Counted from the stretch's first letter, positions 44,744-58,250 are shown. The stretch: 64,000 nt of DNA from Sarcomyxa edulis (GCA_009761415.1 QUOL01000002.1:1860001-1924000), one strand, 5' to 3'. Made by a program: numbers and translations. Notes: generated by a model not told the origin, from the sequence alone.

Positions 44744-46185
44744 ATGGCTCAATATCCTCGAATGGACCCCTACGATAGGTCCAGGTTCGAGCAAGGGATT
44801 GATGCGAAGGTGGTTGTGATGGGAAATACAGGTTCGTAGTCCATATTCCCCCTTTTAACTCCTCACCGACGTTTGCTCGTCTGGGTCGTTCGTTAAGGTG
44901 TCGGCAAGACAAGTCTCCTACACAGATATACGTGCGTTACCATCTTTCGTTGAGCAGACAGACACTAAATCGACCATGCCACTCATATAGCCAGAATAAG
45001 TTCGACCCAAAGAACACGACCTCTACGACCGGCGCTTTTTTTGTTACGAAGAAGGTGTATGTTAATGGACTCAAAGTCAGACTGCAGTTGTGGGATACTG
45101 CTGGACAGGAGAGGTTTCGGAGCATGGTGGGTGCTATCCCGCTTGCCTTCTCACTGTGTCCATGGAGGAGCGGTGTTTACTGACTTCAAGCCGAATATCG
45201 GTCTCAAAGGCACCTATGTATTATCGTGGAGCCAATGCAGCTCTTCTTTTGTATGATATTACGAACGCGTCTACGTTTGAAGACATCCGCGGTTGGCTAG
45301 AGGGTGAGTCTTCATTGCATTCCCCGTTACCCTCCTACCTGACTCGGAAACCTTATCCCAGAGTTGAAGAAGAACTGCCCACCGGAACTGATAATTTACA
45401 TCGTTGGCTCCAAGGCAGATCTACATCTTCATCGCCAGGTTTCTTCTGATCTTGCCCGACTTTCTTTGCACACTTGGTTTCCACCTCCTAGACCTCCAAC
45501 ACCGCCTCCCCCACCACCACCACCACTGTCGTCTACACTTTCCTACATTCGACCTAGATTCACATCCTTTCCAGGCCTCCGATCCCCGCCTACAACGCCT
45601 CCAGTTAAACAGTCCCCAGACACACCAGACTACCTCGATCTTCCCCCAAGTCGCGCAACAGCTCTACAACGCAGCAAAACAAACCTCATTCGTCCGAGGA
45701 TAGCGGCTGCCAATGCATTGACTCGTGCTGATAGTGTGGCTTCTGTTAATCGACCACATCAGTCACGGTTTGGCTCCCACTTCAGTGTACAGATCGGAGG
45801 CTGGAACGACACCGAAACGAGCAGCAACAGTCTCATAGAAGATGACGAAGATGTTGCTGCCTTTGAAGAAGAGCAGGAATGGGGACTCCATAGAGGCATG
45901 GAACTATTTGAAGTTTCAGCAAAGGACGATCTAGGTATGTCATTCATGCACCGTCGCCCTTTCTTTGTGTTTACCCTGTATCATGTTCCAGGTATCCAGA
46001 ACCTCTTTGACAGCCTTATCTCTGCCATTATTTCCAAAAAGGATAGTATCGAGCGCGAAAACGAAATGAAGAAGCGGGATAGTGTCTTTCTAACTTCTAT
46101 CCCCGCTCCTACATGGTCGGCGCAAGCTGAAGAAGAAGAAGCTAGGGAGAAAGCCCGCTCGGCAGGAAGTTGGAGTTGCTGCTAG
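44744..46185 (+). CDS. Rab-like small GTPase with a proline-rich insertion
   Basis: G1 is GNTGVGKTSLLHRY, the effector region NTTSTTGAFFVTKKV, and G3 is LQLWDTAGQERFRSMAPMYY, all in Rab5/21/22-type form. The G4 position reads IVGSKADL, so the usual Asn of NKxD is Ser. About 120 residues then intervene (PPPRPPTPPPPPPPP, several SP/TP sites, an acidic patch EDDEDVAAFEEEQEWG) before G5 (ELFEVSAKDDLG). The C-terminus is SWSCC, a double-Cys geranylgeranylation site. Five or so introns are present. The fold beyond G5 (IQNLFDSLISAIISKKD) is intact, so the insertion sits in a surface loop. It is probably a membrane-trafficking GTPase; the exact Rab class is uncertain. Confidence 0.85.
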
Positions 46186-46654
46186 TGTCGTCGTCGGTGC
46201 AGGCCGTCCCATCTCCGCCCTCGGGTCGCCGCTCTTTTATTATTATTTTGGCATGCTCTTTGCTGTCCCCACTCTCGTGCTCTGTTTTGTTTCGTTTCCT
46301 CGTCTGTTTCTGTCTCTACTCTCTCTGCATGACTTCTCACTTCCGTTTTTTTCCTTTCAGCTCGCTCATCTCAAGTACCATTATGTTTCATATCATGACC
46401 CCACAATATCCCGACATCCATTCTCCATACTTTCTGATACCACGCTATACTCTGATTTATCTACATTATCTACTACATATTAAGTTTTCTTTCCGCAGTA
46501 GTTATCTGGTTTACCTCTTGCCTTGTGTACATAGGTACATTCACAGATGGGGTTATCCCGATCGATATATAGGCTGAGTTTCCCTAAGTGGTTTGCCTCA
46601 TAAAGGGGCCTCTCCCAAGCAGCGTCTATCTACGGCGTACGTTTCTCTCCTTGT
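46186..46654. other. Intergenic
   Basis: This is the 3' region of the Rab gene, T-rich, and the upstream region of the AMMECR1 gene with a CGTTTCTCTCCTTGT tract before its ATG. No other feature recognised. Confidence 0.4.
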
Positions 46655-47522
<868 letters not shown>

Positions 47523-47614
47523 ACTTACTAGCATCGATGTGTAGCTACTCCGACGGATGTTTATAACCCACATGAACGTGTTCTGCTATACTCCCGAGAT
47601 GCCACTGGACGGGA

Positions 47615-49660
47615 CTATAGCCAGTCATCATCTGTGGATTCTGAATCTTCGAGACGTGCTAGGGCTGTCTCCCATGGTATTCTTTCCTCACTGCTTTCGA
47701 GACGATGTTTCGATGCCTCGGGTGTTGTCGTTCCGGGTGGATATAGGTTAGCTTGCAACCTCTGCAATCGACTACCCGGTCCTCCCCACGGCCCTGGAAA
47801 CTTCGCCAGTATCTGCTCCCATCTATCTCGGACCAAAGGCACATTATTATTGGTGGTCTTGGCGAAAGCGACCATGATCCAATATATAAGCTGATGTCTG
47901 ACATGAATGCCCTCTGGCAATTCCATAAAGAGGTCAAAGATATTGGAGAGATTCTCAATCGACCACAAAGGCTCTCCGCTGTTCCGCAACCGCTTTGTGA
48001 ACGGGGCTCCCTGCTTCATCGGAGGGATGCCATGACGAGCGAAACCGAGGAATATTGCACGGAAAACAGGCAATATCGGCGAGTAGTAAGATGGCGACAG
48101 TCTTCCGTCCTCGTCCTTGTGGAGAGGCGCTCCTATCTCCATATTTTTGGAAGATAACATATCCTTGAAGATATTTAGCGCAGCGCCAAGGTCACCGTGA
48201 TACGACATAATTTGAACCATGGTTGTATAAGTGACGTGGTTGGGTATAATGCCGTCCGGAATGATAATATTATCGTCTTCGCTGAGTTTCCGAATGACAG
48301 ATTGAACGTCGTTCTCACCCCCCTTGTCTGATTCTGGAACGGCGTGATGTCGAAGTACCCGATAGATATCGGCTGAAATATGCAAGTGCCCTTGACGCGC
48401 GAAACCCCATATGCAAGCGTTCAATCCATCTAAACCAATCTCCAAGTCCTGCTGCCGCATCTTATAGAGTGTTTCTCGCAAGCCTTTCCATTGTTTAGTG
48501 CCGCAAAAGTACTTGAGCATAGCAAGATGGCTGATGCGGTCTGGGGAAAGGCCCGACTCTTGGAGTGCGGCAGCAGCTTCACGGAGAGCGACGTGGTCCA
48601 TCGTACGAGCAGCGACGCTTATCAAAGTGTTGTATGTGTAGATGTCGGGCTCCATTGGTGCACCCTGTACATCTTTACGCCCCAGGAACACCTCAGGTTG
48701 ATTCTCTTCTCCATACGACGCGCCTGGGGCATTCGGTAAGACCATGTCTTTGAAAGTATCAAAGACAAGTTTGAATTGCTCTATAGTTGCCTTTCTGTAG
48801 CCGTTCCCAGCAGCGGCCATGAGAGCGTTCCAATGGTACACGGGTATCTCTCCGCCAAACCTTTGAATAGTTAATAGGACAGACAACAACCGTAGAAAGA
48901 CTTCCCGAGTTTTTGTGGGCGTGCTCGCCAAAAGACGCGCGACTCTGTGCAGATGGGCGAAAGGTATCTTGGGCCCTTCGAGGTCCGGAGGGGAGGGTGA
49001 GAAAAGAAGGCCGCAATACGCGTCCCAGGCTTCGTTGGTGTCTTGTGTGACGGATATGGTATGCAAGAGGGTGAGACGCATGGGCAGGCCATCGTCGTCC
49101 TGGGATGAAGAGGGAGAGGTATGGTGAATATCGGTCTTGTCTAGTAGGTAAAATTCTTCTTCTCCGGCATGGATGTTCGCGTGGGCAGGAAGACTCGGAT
49201 TGCGACGAGTAGGAGGTAATAGCTTCCAGGGGTGCGTTGGGTCGACCATAACCTGCGATGTCCTTCGTCTTTTTGATATTTGCTTGTCCCAATCCCGGTC
49301 TGCAAATGCGTCTATTTCTTCGTCGAGAGACCCAGACTCTGGGGCGATAGATGGTGCTTGGCGATAGAAATATAACGGTGTGATAGGGAGCTTGCGCCAA
49401 GGTCTTCCAGCATGATATGCAGGTGCCTTCCGAATGTAATTGAGATGTGGGGGTCGATCCCGAATATTGTCTCCTTGTTGTTTGGACTTGGGTATAGATA
49501 ATGCAGGTATAGATGAGGACGGCGACACGGCGCTGGTAGACATTGGGTTCATAAGGTAGAAAATGGTGACTCCGCGACACAGACCATTCCATGTGCATGA
49601 TGTGAGGGGACGATCTGCAGTTCGGAGTTGGAGAAGGCCAAGAGAGGAGGCTCTCAGCAT
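47615..49660 (-). CDS. Pentatricopeptide repeat (PPR) protein, probably mitochondrial
   Basis: A single uninterrupted ORF of 681 residues, unusual in this intron-rich window. The first 40 residues are rich in Arg, Ser and Leu with few acids, consistent with a mitochondrial presequence. PPR-like helical pairs are visible in the middle (PDIYTYNTLISVAARTMDHV, SPDRISHLAMLKYFCGTKQW, GLDGLNACIWGFARQGHL, PNHVTYTTMVQIMSYHGDLG). The C-terminal part is less repetitive and ends acidic (EDSESTDDDWL). Fungal PPR proteins bind organelle transcripts for processing or translation; which transcript is unknown. Start ATG at 49660. Confidence 0.82.
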   Translation of the reverse strand: MLRASSLGLLQLRTADRPLTSCTWNGLCRGVTIFYLMNPMSTSAVSPSSSIPALSIPKSKQQGDNIRDRPPHLNYIRKAPAYHAGRPWRKLPITPLYFYRQAPSIAPESGSLDEEIDAFADRDWDKQISKRRRTSQVMVDPTHPWKLLPPTRRNPSLPAHANIHAGEEEFYLLDKTDIHHTSPSSSQDDDGLPMRLTLLHTISVTQDTNEAWDAYCGLLFSPSPPDLEGPKIPFAHLHRVARLLASTPTKTREVFLRLLSVLLTIQRFGGEIPVYHWNALMAAAGNGYRKATIEQFKLVFDTFKDMVLPNAPGASYGEENQPEVFLGRKDVQGAPMEPDIYTYNTLISVAARTMDHVALREAAAALQESGLSPDRISHLAMLKYFCGTKQWKGLRETLYKMRQQDLEIGLDGLNACIWGFARQGHLHISADIYRVLRHHAVPESDKGGENDVQSVIRKLSEDDNIIIPDGIIPNHVTYTTMVQIMSYHGDLGAALNIFKDMLSSKNMEIGAPLHKDEDGRLSPSYYSPILPVFRAIFLGFARHGIPPMKQGAPFTKRLRNSGEPLWSIENLSNIFDLFMELPEGIHVRHQLIYWIMVAFAKTTNNNVPLVRDRWEQILAKFPGPWGGPGSRLQRLQANLYPPGTTTPEASKHRLESSEERIPWETALARLEDSESTDDDWL

Positions 49661-50099
49661 GAATATGTCCTGCAGTCATTCTACGGAAGTAATTTTCTAC
49701 GTGTCAGACGAGGATGCAAATAGGATTGTTCGAAAACGTACCGCGACTTGGTCAACAACTAGCAGAGAGGGCGTCGCAGAGACGCATCCACAGTGTACCA
49801 GGCCGTATACCAAGGTATATGTACTACAGATGTGTTAGATCTGTAGTAAGTGTGGGGAAACCTGGGGGTTTGAGTTGAACTTCAAATTTAACGGCGCATG
49901 CTCGGACCAACCACCGTTGTCGGATTGAATTTTTTTGACGGTAGCTCAACGCAATCTCTTACACAAGCACAGTTCAGCGCTTCAGCATCGGAGGTACTCT
50001 TACATCTGTTCAAGATTGCTAACAAACTAATGGCATTGGTAGTGTGCATAGCATAATATAAGTGCGAAAACATAATGCCTAGGGTGTGAGGAAAACAGA
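49661..50099. other. Intergenic
   Basis: This is the upstream region of the PPR gene and 3' region of RPL3, both on the minus strand. No additional gene, RNA or repeat was recognised. Confidence 0.4.
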
Positions 50100-51622
50100 T
50101 CAAACTTTGGCCTTGAGTGTGCCCAAGAACGCGGCCTTTTCTTCGAATGTTTGGAAGGAACCGTGCTGTACGAAGAATATACATGAGCATCTGGTGGTAT
50201 CTATCAAGCAGCTCAATAGAACTTACACCGAATTTCGACGAGGTATCGATGAACTTCAGTTGGACCTTCTCCAAATCCCGACGAGATGTGTGTACCATAA
50301 GCGATTTGCGGATGGTGATGACGCGCTTTTTGGTACCGGGGACCGAGCCCTTGACCATCAGGAAGTCATTCTTGACAATACCGTAATGAGGGAATCCACC
50401 CATAGGCGTGATTGCCTTCTTTGTGATGTCGGATTCAGTCGATGCGTTGGACTCATCAGTGCCAGAGCCAACACGGTAAATCTTCTTGTTGAGCTCAGTA
50501 CGATGATGGTAACCGTCTGGAGGGTATGGTCAGATGAATACTGTCCAAAAACTAGAGAAATTTCACGCACTTTGACCAGCACGGGCCACGGAGAACATGA
50601 CCTTGGACGGATGCCAAGCACCGATACAGGCGACTTTACGGAGACCTTTGTGCGTCTTTCTTGGGAGTTTCTTGGTTCCCCAACGGTGAGTGACACCCTC
50701 GAATCCATGACCCTTGGTAACAGCGATGACATCTACACACTCATCCTGCTCGAATACGGAGCCGACCTCGATAGGCTTCTCGAACAGACCCTGCGCAAAC
50801 TCAACCTTGTCGGGGATGGATCCACCGTTGATCTGGATCTCCATCAAGTGAGCCTTCTTCTGGGTAAGGCCGGTCTTCCTGATTTGGGTGTGGGCCAAAA
50901 CACGGACGACAGTGCAGTATTTGCGAATGCGCTCGAGTTCACGAGACACAGATTTTCCGCCGTCCTCAGCATGCTTCTTGGCATACCGGGTGAAGGCCTT
51001 CTTCTTGGAACGGTACCAGTTCTTGTAGAAGCGACGTTTGATTTCGTCGGAGAGATGGGAAGCCCAGACGGTGGTGAGAGTGCGGAGACCGCGGGGGGTT
51101 TCGACGTAGCCGACGACACCGATGACAATGAGTGGTGGTGTCTCGATGATGGTGACTGCCTCGACAACCTCGCGCTTGTGCATCTCTGTTTGAAAAAGTC
51201 GTATTCGGAAGCGATCAATTTGCGAAAAAGAGCCACTACGCACTGGAACCAGGACGGTCAAGATCACGGACAACATGGGTCATACCAGCCTTGTATCCCA
51301 TGACAGCAGTCAAGTGCACGGGTTTCTTGGGGTCATCCTTCGTGAAACAAAAATTAGTCTTTTTCAACATCTGATACCCAATAAGACACATACCTTGGGG
51401 AAGGACTTGACCTTTCCGCGGTGGCGTGCAGCACGCTTTCTGGGGAGGAAACCCAGGGAACCGTGACGGGGGGCTTCGAACTATATAGCACAGATGATTA
51501 GTTTTCGTATAACTTGTCTCCCAGGCTTCGGAATTCGACGAACCTTACGGTGACTACGAGGTGAGACGATTATATCAGTATTTCGTCTGAGATGGACAGC
51601 GATGGGGCATAACTCACCTCAT
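50100..51622 (-). CDS. RPL3: 60S ribosomal protein L3 (uL3)
   Basis: The N-terminus [20 protein letters not shown] is built from a 5-nt coding exon (51622-51618), a 10-nt micro-exon (51553-51544) and the next exon, whose first codons read FEAPRHG. The body is typical uL3: [68 protein letters not shown] and [20 protein letters not shown], ending FLGTLKAKV with TGA at 50102-50100. The W-finger region (WASHL) and the basic thumb are intact. At least six introns are present. It shapes the peptidyl-transferase centre of the large subunit. Confidence 0.95.
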
Positions 51623-52484
51623 CTTGAGAAATCTTGAGGAGGCGTATACGGTGGCCGCTGAATTATGGAAGTCCTCTTGGGTCAGCCAAACCTTATTTTT
51701 CTCTACTGCATAGCTGTCCGCATTTGGGCTTTTATCACACCACGTGACAGGCGCGTCGGCAGTATTTGGAAATTCAAAGTACGCACCGATCACGACGCGT
51801 ATATTTCAATGTAAAATGAAGAGCGAATAATAACACTCGAAATGGTTGATTATAGGGAGAGTGAACACGTTGTTTGGATGCAAAAACACGTATAATTTGA
51901 CCTCAATCTACACATATTCATCGAAATTTGATAACTATGGCCTCTAAAGGTGTTCAACGCATTTGTTCCGATTCAGGGATACGGCTTTGAGTGCACTGCA
52001 CGACCAATTTGAGATGTAACTCTCTTCGTGGTGACACATCGCTCAAGCACTGCTTAGTACTATGATCATCACGCTTTACAGCACTACAGATAATTCGGAA
52101 TTGTTATGCAAGCAAATCTGCTGGATAGTGACATATAGGACACTCGGGTGTCAACAAGTGCCCTCCTGTTGTATGTAGTAATGTAGACCTGGACCAACTC
52201 TCCGAGAATTACGCATAAATACTTGCAGCTATCACAGGTTCATCGAATACATTTTTCTTGCATCAATCGTTTGTCGATAAGGAATATACATAAGCGTATC
52301 ATCAGTAGTTCGTCCAAGATGTAATGCGTCGCGTCGTTTGCAGTGTGTGGTGGACGGACGTTGGACACGCCTCGTCACAGTCACTTCCATGTGGAGACTG
52401 CCAGGTCACTGTGTGTCACTCCCAGGCTCGTCTCTTGTTCTCCCTTGGCCTCCCTCCCTACCTCCCTCCTCTTTTTCTGTATCA
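51623..52484. promoter_or_regulatory. Divergent promoter region RPL3 / MRC1
   Basis: 862 bp between divergent starts. About 120 bp upstream of RPL3 lies CACGTGAC (51741-51748), an E-box of the Cbf1/bHLH type. CT-rich tracts precede MRC1 (52441-52480). The 51.8-52.3 kb part is AT-richer with no gene seen. Factor binding is inference. Confidence 0.4.
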
Positions 52485-55400
52485 ATGGACGCCGACAACG
52501 TTTCTTGTATTGTTCCAGATTCAACACTCTCTTCATCTCCATCACCCATTGTCAAACGCTCAGCTAGAACTTATGGTCGTCCCAAACCATCAGAATCTAC
52601 AGCCTTAGCGTCTTTTGCTCCTGAGTCGGAGCCGAGCTCTTCCTCACACCAGAGCATCTACAAGACTGCTCCACACGACCTGGATGAAGAAATTCCACCG
52701 AGTTCCTCAATGGCGGATCCGGAAAGCGATCACGAGCACCTTGATGGCACTGACGATGAACATGAAATCGACGCGTCGCCCAAGTTCACCTTCAGTTGGA
52801 AGGCCAAACTCAAGGCCATGGATGAACAGGAGGACTTTGATGTGGACTTGCCTACCATTCCAGGTGGCGGGGACGCGTCGAGCTTGCACCAGAAAGTTGA
52901 CGACACATCTTCGCCGTGTCAAAGGCTAGAGAATGACACGCGACCCAACTCCCCCATGAATATGAACAGACGACTTTCACATCAAATCGAATTCGGTAGT
53001 TCTGTCCCAATCTTGACGGATCCATCTTCTCAGCCACGACCTGCCGCCGAATCTCGTTCACCATCTCCTGCCTCTCCCGTAGTTGCACATACGCGTCGAC
53101 GCGTACCAAAACGTACTACTGTAATACATGACTCGGATTCTGATGGAGCCCAGAAGTCTTCCACAAAAACCTCTCCCTTGTACCCGATCATCTCGCCGAA
53201 ACTCCATTCCTCACCAACCCCGCCGACCTCCGACGATGACGAATTGCCTACGTCTGTGCTTTCAAATAGCAAAGGCAAAGGAAAGGCTACTCCAAGTCCC
53301 CTTGGCAGAATAATTCCGCCCTTGCGTTTTGATGACCTCAGTCCGGGCACTGGCAAGAGGAAGGCGAGTGGCAAGATCACGCGTTCCGCAAAAAGCAAAT
53401 CAAAAGTCAAGGTACATTTTCTCGAGTGGCTTCTCTATTGATTCAGACTGCTCATACATTGGTTTTGGCTGAAGGAACCATCGAAGAAAGAAGTACTCGA
53501 GACGGCGAGAGCCCGACATCGTATAGCTGCCGATCAACATGTCTCTATCCCTCGCGCTGAACAACCCAACCAGAAATACAGCCTTGGGAACTTCTTCGCA
53601 TCGCTGAAAGCGTGAGTGTTACGACCTATCTTACATGTGTCTACAACGCTAACATTGAGACGATAGAAGAATACCGATAACAAAGGCGCCATCATCGCCC
53701 ATCCAGGAATTTTCATCATCTCCTGCTCTATCTTTCGGACCAGCTGTAGGGCTAGGCGCTCCTGCAGCTCCTGTCACTGGTGGTGACAGTCCATTAGGAG
53801 CCCATGTCCGATCGCCACACGCGACAGCCCCGCCTTCTTCGCACCGCCAACTCCTTCGACCGCTCGACTCCGATTCGGACGAGTTGCCTCAACCGGGTGA
53901 GTTATGGAAAGACAAGAAGGAATCGACTGCAGAAGAACGGCTGCAGAAGCTCAAGGAATTCAAGCAAAGGAAACTCGCGCTCATGCAGAAAATGGAGACG
54001 ACGGCCATGTCAGAGGACAGTGATGAGGAAGAAGATTTGCTGATCGTTGATGAAGGGGATGCGGACATGCATGCTGTCGCTCGGGAGGAAGCAGAGGATA
54101 GGAAAGCCAGGAAGAAGATGCACGTGAGGCCATCGGAAGGTAGGAAGAGGCAGCTGATGTACGGAGGGGTCAGTCTTGGGAAGCAGAAACAGAAGCAGAA
54201 GCAGGAGGCAAGTCCTCTGAAGAAAGCCAAGGAGGAGGACATCTCCGCGTCGATGTTTGCCAATGGAAGAATGGGAGAGGCGCGAGACCTGTCGAGTATG
54301 AAGGAGTTGAACAAGCTCCTCGCGAAGAAAGTCGAAGAAGACAATATCGCGATGACCAAGAAGAAAGAGGAGGAATGGGTCAGGAGAGGCGGGAAACTAA
54401 GACCTGACATTGGTAACACTACAGGGGAACAGGCAGGAGAAGCGGACGGCTCTGTACAGGATGTACTCAAGGTGTACGCTGAGAGAGCATTGAAAGTCGA
54501 AGAAGAGAAGGAAGGTGATGTGGACATGGATGACGATGAAGACGACGATGACTGGAACCCTGACACACGAGGATCTGTCAGCCCGAGTCGTCCTAGTGGT
54601 GAGAATGGAAGTGGCAGTGAGGTCAACGAGGACGCGGACACTACTTTGGTCGTACCTGAAGATGATGATGCATCCGACTTGCAATCCGATGGAGAACTAG
54701 ACGACAAAGAAAACCTCGTCCCACATCCCCCTCGTCGTTCACGAGCTGCCATATTCATCGATTCGGATTCTGACGCGGAAAATATACCTCGACCCCGTCG
54801 ACGTTCGATTTATGGTAAAGGTCACTCCGTAGATCTTGACGATGACAAGGATGAAGGAGTCGGCAGTAACATGATTCCACCTTTGCGTCTGCCTGGCATG
54901 ATGCATCGAGGATCTTTGTCGTCGATTGATGAACCAACTGAGGACGAAGGGGATAAGGAGAATAATACACGACTCATGTTTGATAGAAGCGAAGACAAGG
55001 AGAACAAGGCCGTTGTTCGACACGCTGTTCGTTCACCACTCTCTGGGACTGTGAAAGGCACGTTGTTCGACTTGGAGGAGGGTATGAGGAGAGCTATGTC
55101 GATGTCGCCTAGGAGAATCGAATATAGCGACGATGCGGCCGATATAGACGAGAATAGCAATGTAGCACCTAACGTCGAAGGTGCTGCGGGAAGGAAGCCT
55201 TTGGTGGAGTTGTTAGGAGATGAAGACCCTTTCGAGTCTCACCCTATTGGCCCTGCGAGTTTCCCGTCAGGATCACAACATCGGTCCCCACCTTCCAGTT
55301 CCAGATCTCAGCGTAGTCCGACTCTCACATTGGCCCCGCGATTTGGCGATAACTATGGCGCAGGAAAGGTTGGGTTCTCGCAATTCGACGATGAAGGAGA

Positions 55401-57507
55401 GGGCAGTGCCGATGATAGGTCTTCATTCGTGCTCAAGCCCTATTCTTTGCGTCAGGGGTTGTCCGATTCATTCGACTCGGAGACGCAACAGGAAGTGTCT
55501 CCTTCCTCACCACGACCAATCGATGTGTCCAAGGGCAATTCGGAACTTACTGACGGTAAGAAGGTACGTGATGGCATTTTAGACCGCGATATGCAGACAA
55601 TTGACATGGCATGTGTTACAGGCTACGTCTATACTTGACCGGCTCCGAAAGCAAGGAAACTTGAACGATCTTCCCTTGACTCTCGATGTTGGACTGCACC
55701 CTGCTCTCGAAGTCAGTGAGAATCTCAGACGCCAGGCAGATTCCATCTTTGAGAAAGAACAAGCATACGTCCTGGAAGCCGCGACTAGAAAACGAAACAC
55801 AAAACCCGAACTTTACGTCAATGACCATGGGTATGATACTTTTTCCTCTGACTGTACAATTCCTCCTGATACTGACCATTCTCATTTTACGACAGATTCC
55901 TCACCCAAACCCGACCGGATGTCTCTAGTCCAGAAATATACCGAGTTTTATCCCCTTCACAGCGCGCCAACTTCTTGATAACTCAACGTCCTCCCGATTC
56001 AGCAACACAGAGGCATCCCCTGCGGACGCTCTCATTGTCTGACGACCTCGATTTTGATGTTGATGATACTCCTGTTCCTGAAGCGCCTCGACGTCGATTG
56101 ATTAAGCGAGATGCCTCTTCGCCGACTCGTTCGAGTCCATCTGGGAGCCCCTCACAGAAACGACCGCTCAATGCCTTTGATCTCCTTGCGCGAGGTGCCA
56201 AGGAGCAGGTGGCGAAGCCAAAGAAGAGATTGGAGAAGTCTGAGTTTGTCGAAGCGGAGGCTCAAGAGTCGGATGATGATGAATTGCTCGGGTTTGGGTT
56301 CGGGAAGAAGAAGGATGAAGAAGGGGATGAAGAAGATGGCGAGGATCTTGATAAGACGCTTGAAGGTCTAGTCGATGATGCAGAGATGGACGAAAAGACT
56401 AAGGCGATTGATCTGGTCTTGGAGAAAGTCAAGTAAGTTGTTTGCTCATCTACCAGCCCTCTGCTTAGTACTGATCATTGGCCATCGACATTAAACTACA
56501 GGGAACACCAGGAAATCGACGATCGCAACCTGGAGAAGTTGCACAAGGACGCTGTCGAGGGTAAACTTCGAGTGAAGCGACGCAATCGTGGTGTCGGCAT
56601 GGATAGTAGTGATGAAGAGGACGAAGACGAGGAGGACCGATTACGAAGAATACGAGAAAAAATGCATAGCAAGAAGCGTAGAATTGATGGTGACAATCTC
56701 GAGGAATTGGGTTAGTCCTGGACTTAGTCCACATGGATTTTCACTGACTTCCATTCTAGGTCAAAACGAGGAGACCCGGGCGTTCTATGACGCGTATCAA
56801 AGTAACCTCGTCGATGACGAATTGATGCTTCAAAGTGAAGACGTGGAGATGGCCGAAGCGGATGCTAACGACGACGATGATGAACCTCAGGAGACCATCT
56901 CTGCAGTTGATGTGGAACAAATGTTGCGACAGGCGGCACGCGAACATCAGGTTTGTTCCGCAGGACTCCGTCGGAAGTGCAGTGCTAACATATATTGGCA
57001 GCCATACCGCAGTATTGACCCTCACGACGTATCATGGTTGGACAACAATGGCTCTGATGATGATGAGACAGGACCGGTTCCTGTCAGGAAGATATCAAGT
57101 AAACAGCTACCCGCGGTTCGCCGTCGGTTAGCGTTCGACGAGGAAGATGAGGATCGCCTCGAGGTTCGTCATGTCACCACGTCAATGAGACACGCCTTTC
57201 TAACGCATTTGTTCTATAGAACTCTATGCCCCAGGAAGAAAGCCAGAAGGATCGGAGCCGGATGCAAACTTGGGCAAAAGTCGAAAGCAAGTCACGCAAT
57301 GTGGGGACCGGTCGATCTGCGGTTGGGGCAGCGGTTACTGGCCACAGTAAAGCAAAGACCAAGAGTGGTGGGGGCTCTTTACGGACTGCCGCGCTGAGCG
57401 CGGCCTCGAATAGCCGTCCTACGGAGCAGCGAAAATCACTCAAGGCGGCGCCGAGTGTGCTCCTCGGTGCTATGGCAGACAGGAACGCACGGTTCGAGCA
57501 GCGATGA
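52485..57507 (+). CDS. MRC1: Replication checkpoint mediator MRC1 (Claspin-like)
   Basis: A very long, acidic, largely disordered product of well over 1,100 residues. The central long exon holds ELPQPGELWKDKKESTAEER, KLALMQKMETTA, a basic RKRQLMYGGVSLGKQ block and coiled-coil segments. The last third has the MRC1-like domain (EHQEIDDRNLEKLHKDAVEG, LRRIREKMHSKKRRI, TRAFYDAYQSNLVDDE), which places it in the Mrc1/Claspin family. Several SQ/TQ sites that fit ATR/Mec1 phosphorylation are seen. The protein links the replicative helicase and polymerase at the fork and passes checkpoint signals to Cds1/Rad53. Seven or more introns. The start at 52485 follows a CT-rich tract; the stop is at 57507. Confidence 0.85.
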
Positions 57508-57750
57508 TGTAGTTTTCCCATTTCGATATCTGACCCAGTAATAGCTTTGTACCGTTTGGTTTGTAACACGCCTCCTTCTGTAATACAAGAATATCTAAAG
57601 TACCGTAACTTGTGAGACAACACACAGCAAGCAGAGCTGATTAAGAAAGTGAAGGGGAAATGAGCAAAGGAGGACGAAAGGGTGAATTTCGAAAAGTATA
57701 ATGTACAAAATCCGAAGTGAGTCGGAAGGGGTATAATAAGCAAGGTAACA

Positions 57751-58250
57751 CTATGAAGGCCCTGAAATACTGCTCAATGCGAAAGGTAGATTAATGATAT
57801 TGTTTTCCGGCGGCTCTTCCGAAACGTATCCAAGAAGCTTTGGGCCCGCGCGTAGGGGAGAGGGTGTGGGATCGTGGGATCTGGCGCGTAGGAGGCGCGT
57901 TTCTTCGTTTTCGGTTATTCGTCTGGTGAATCTAAAGAGTGCGAGATGAGCTTCTGTCAAGTCCAGCCAGTTCCACAACCATGCCTACCTTGTGACGGAG
58001 CATAATGAGTTTTGCCATGCACACAGGTGCTCCGTTCTCTCGGAAAGGGTTCCCTAGACGAAAGCGGTGTTCAGAGCTAACAGACAGACGCGAAAAGATG
58101 AAGAGACTCACGAGCAGCAACCACGGCATGGCCGGATTCGTGAAAGTTGACAGAATCGTCAACGGCTATTATTGCCATCCATAACGCGGGCATGAAGAGA
58201 TAGATAAAGAGGAGGGCGGATACTGAGGACAAGAAGAACATGGCCATCAT
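57751..58250 (-). CDS. Small single-pass membrane protein of unknown function
   Basis: Three exons (58250-58112, 58053-58025, 57984-57751) join to 133 residues. The N-terminus is one strong hydrophobic segment (MAMFFLSSVSALLFIYLFMP, then ALWMAIIAVDD). The rest is soluble: FHESGHAVVAARNPFRENG, AWLWNWLDLTEAHLALFRF and a Pro/Glu-rich tail. The HESGH string resembles a zinc-protease HExGH but the protein is far too small for such an enzyme, so I do not infer activity. The second intron is only 40 nt and the model depends on it. The start is 165 bp from the divergent tafazzin start, so they may be co-regulated. Confidence 0.45.

Noticed and set aside
48759..49679. 306-codon minus ORF overlapping the PPR gene
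   Set aside because: The overlapping 681-codon frame has PPR repeats and a presequence, while this one has no family features.
53889..54758. 289-codon minus ORF inside MRC1
   Set aside because: It is Ser/Phe/Leu low-complexity and antisense to the Glu/Asp/Lys-rich coding exon.
58100..58160. HESGH as a zinc metalloprotease motif
   Set aside because: The protein has only 133 residues, lacks the other zinc ligands, and the motif directly follows the membrane segment.
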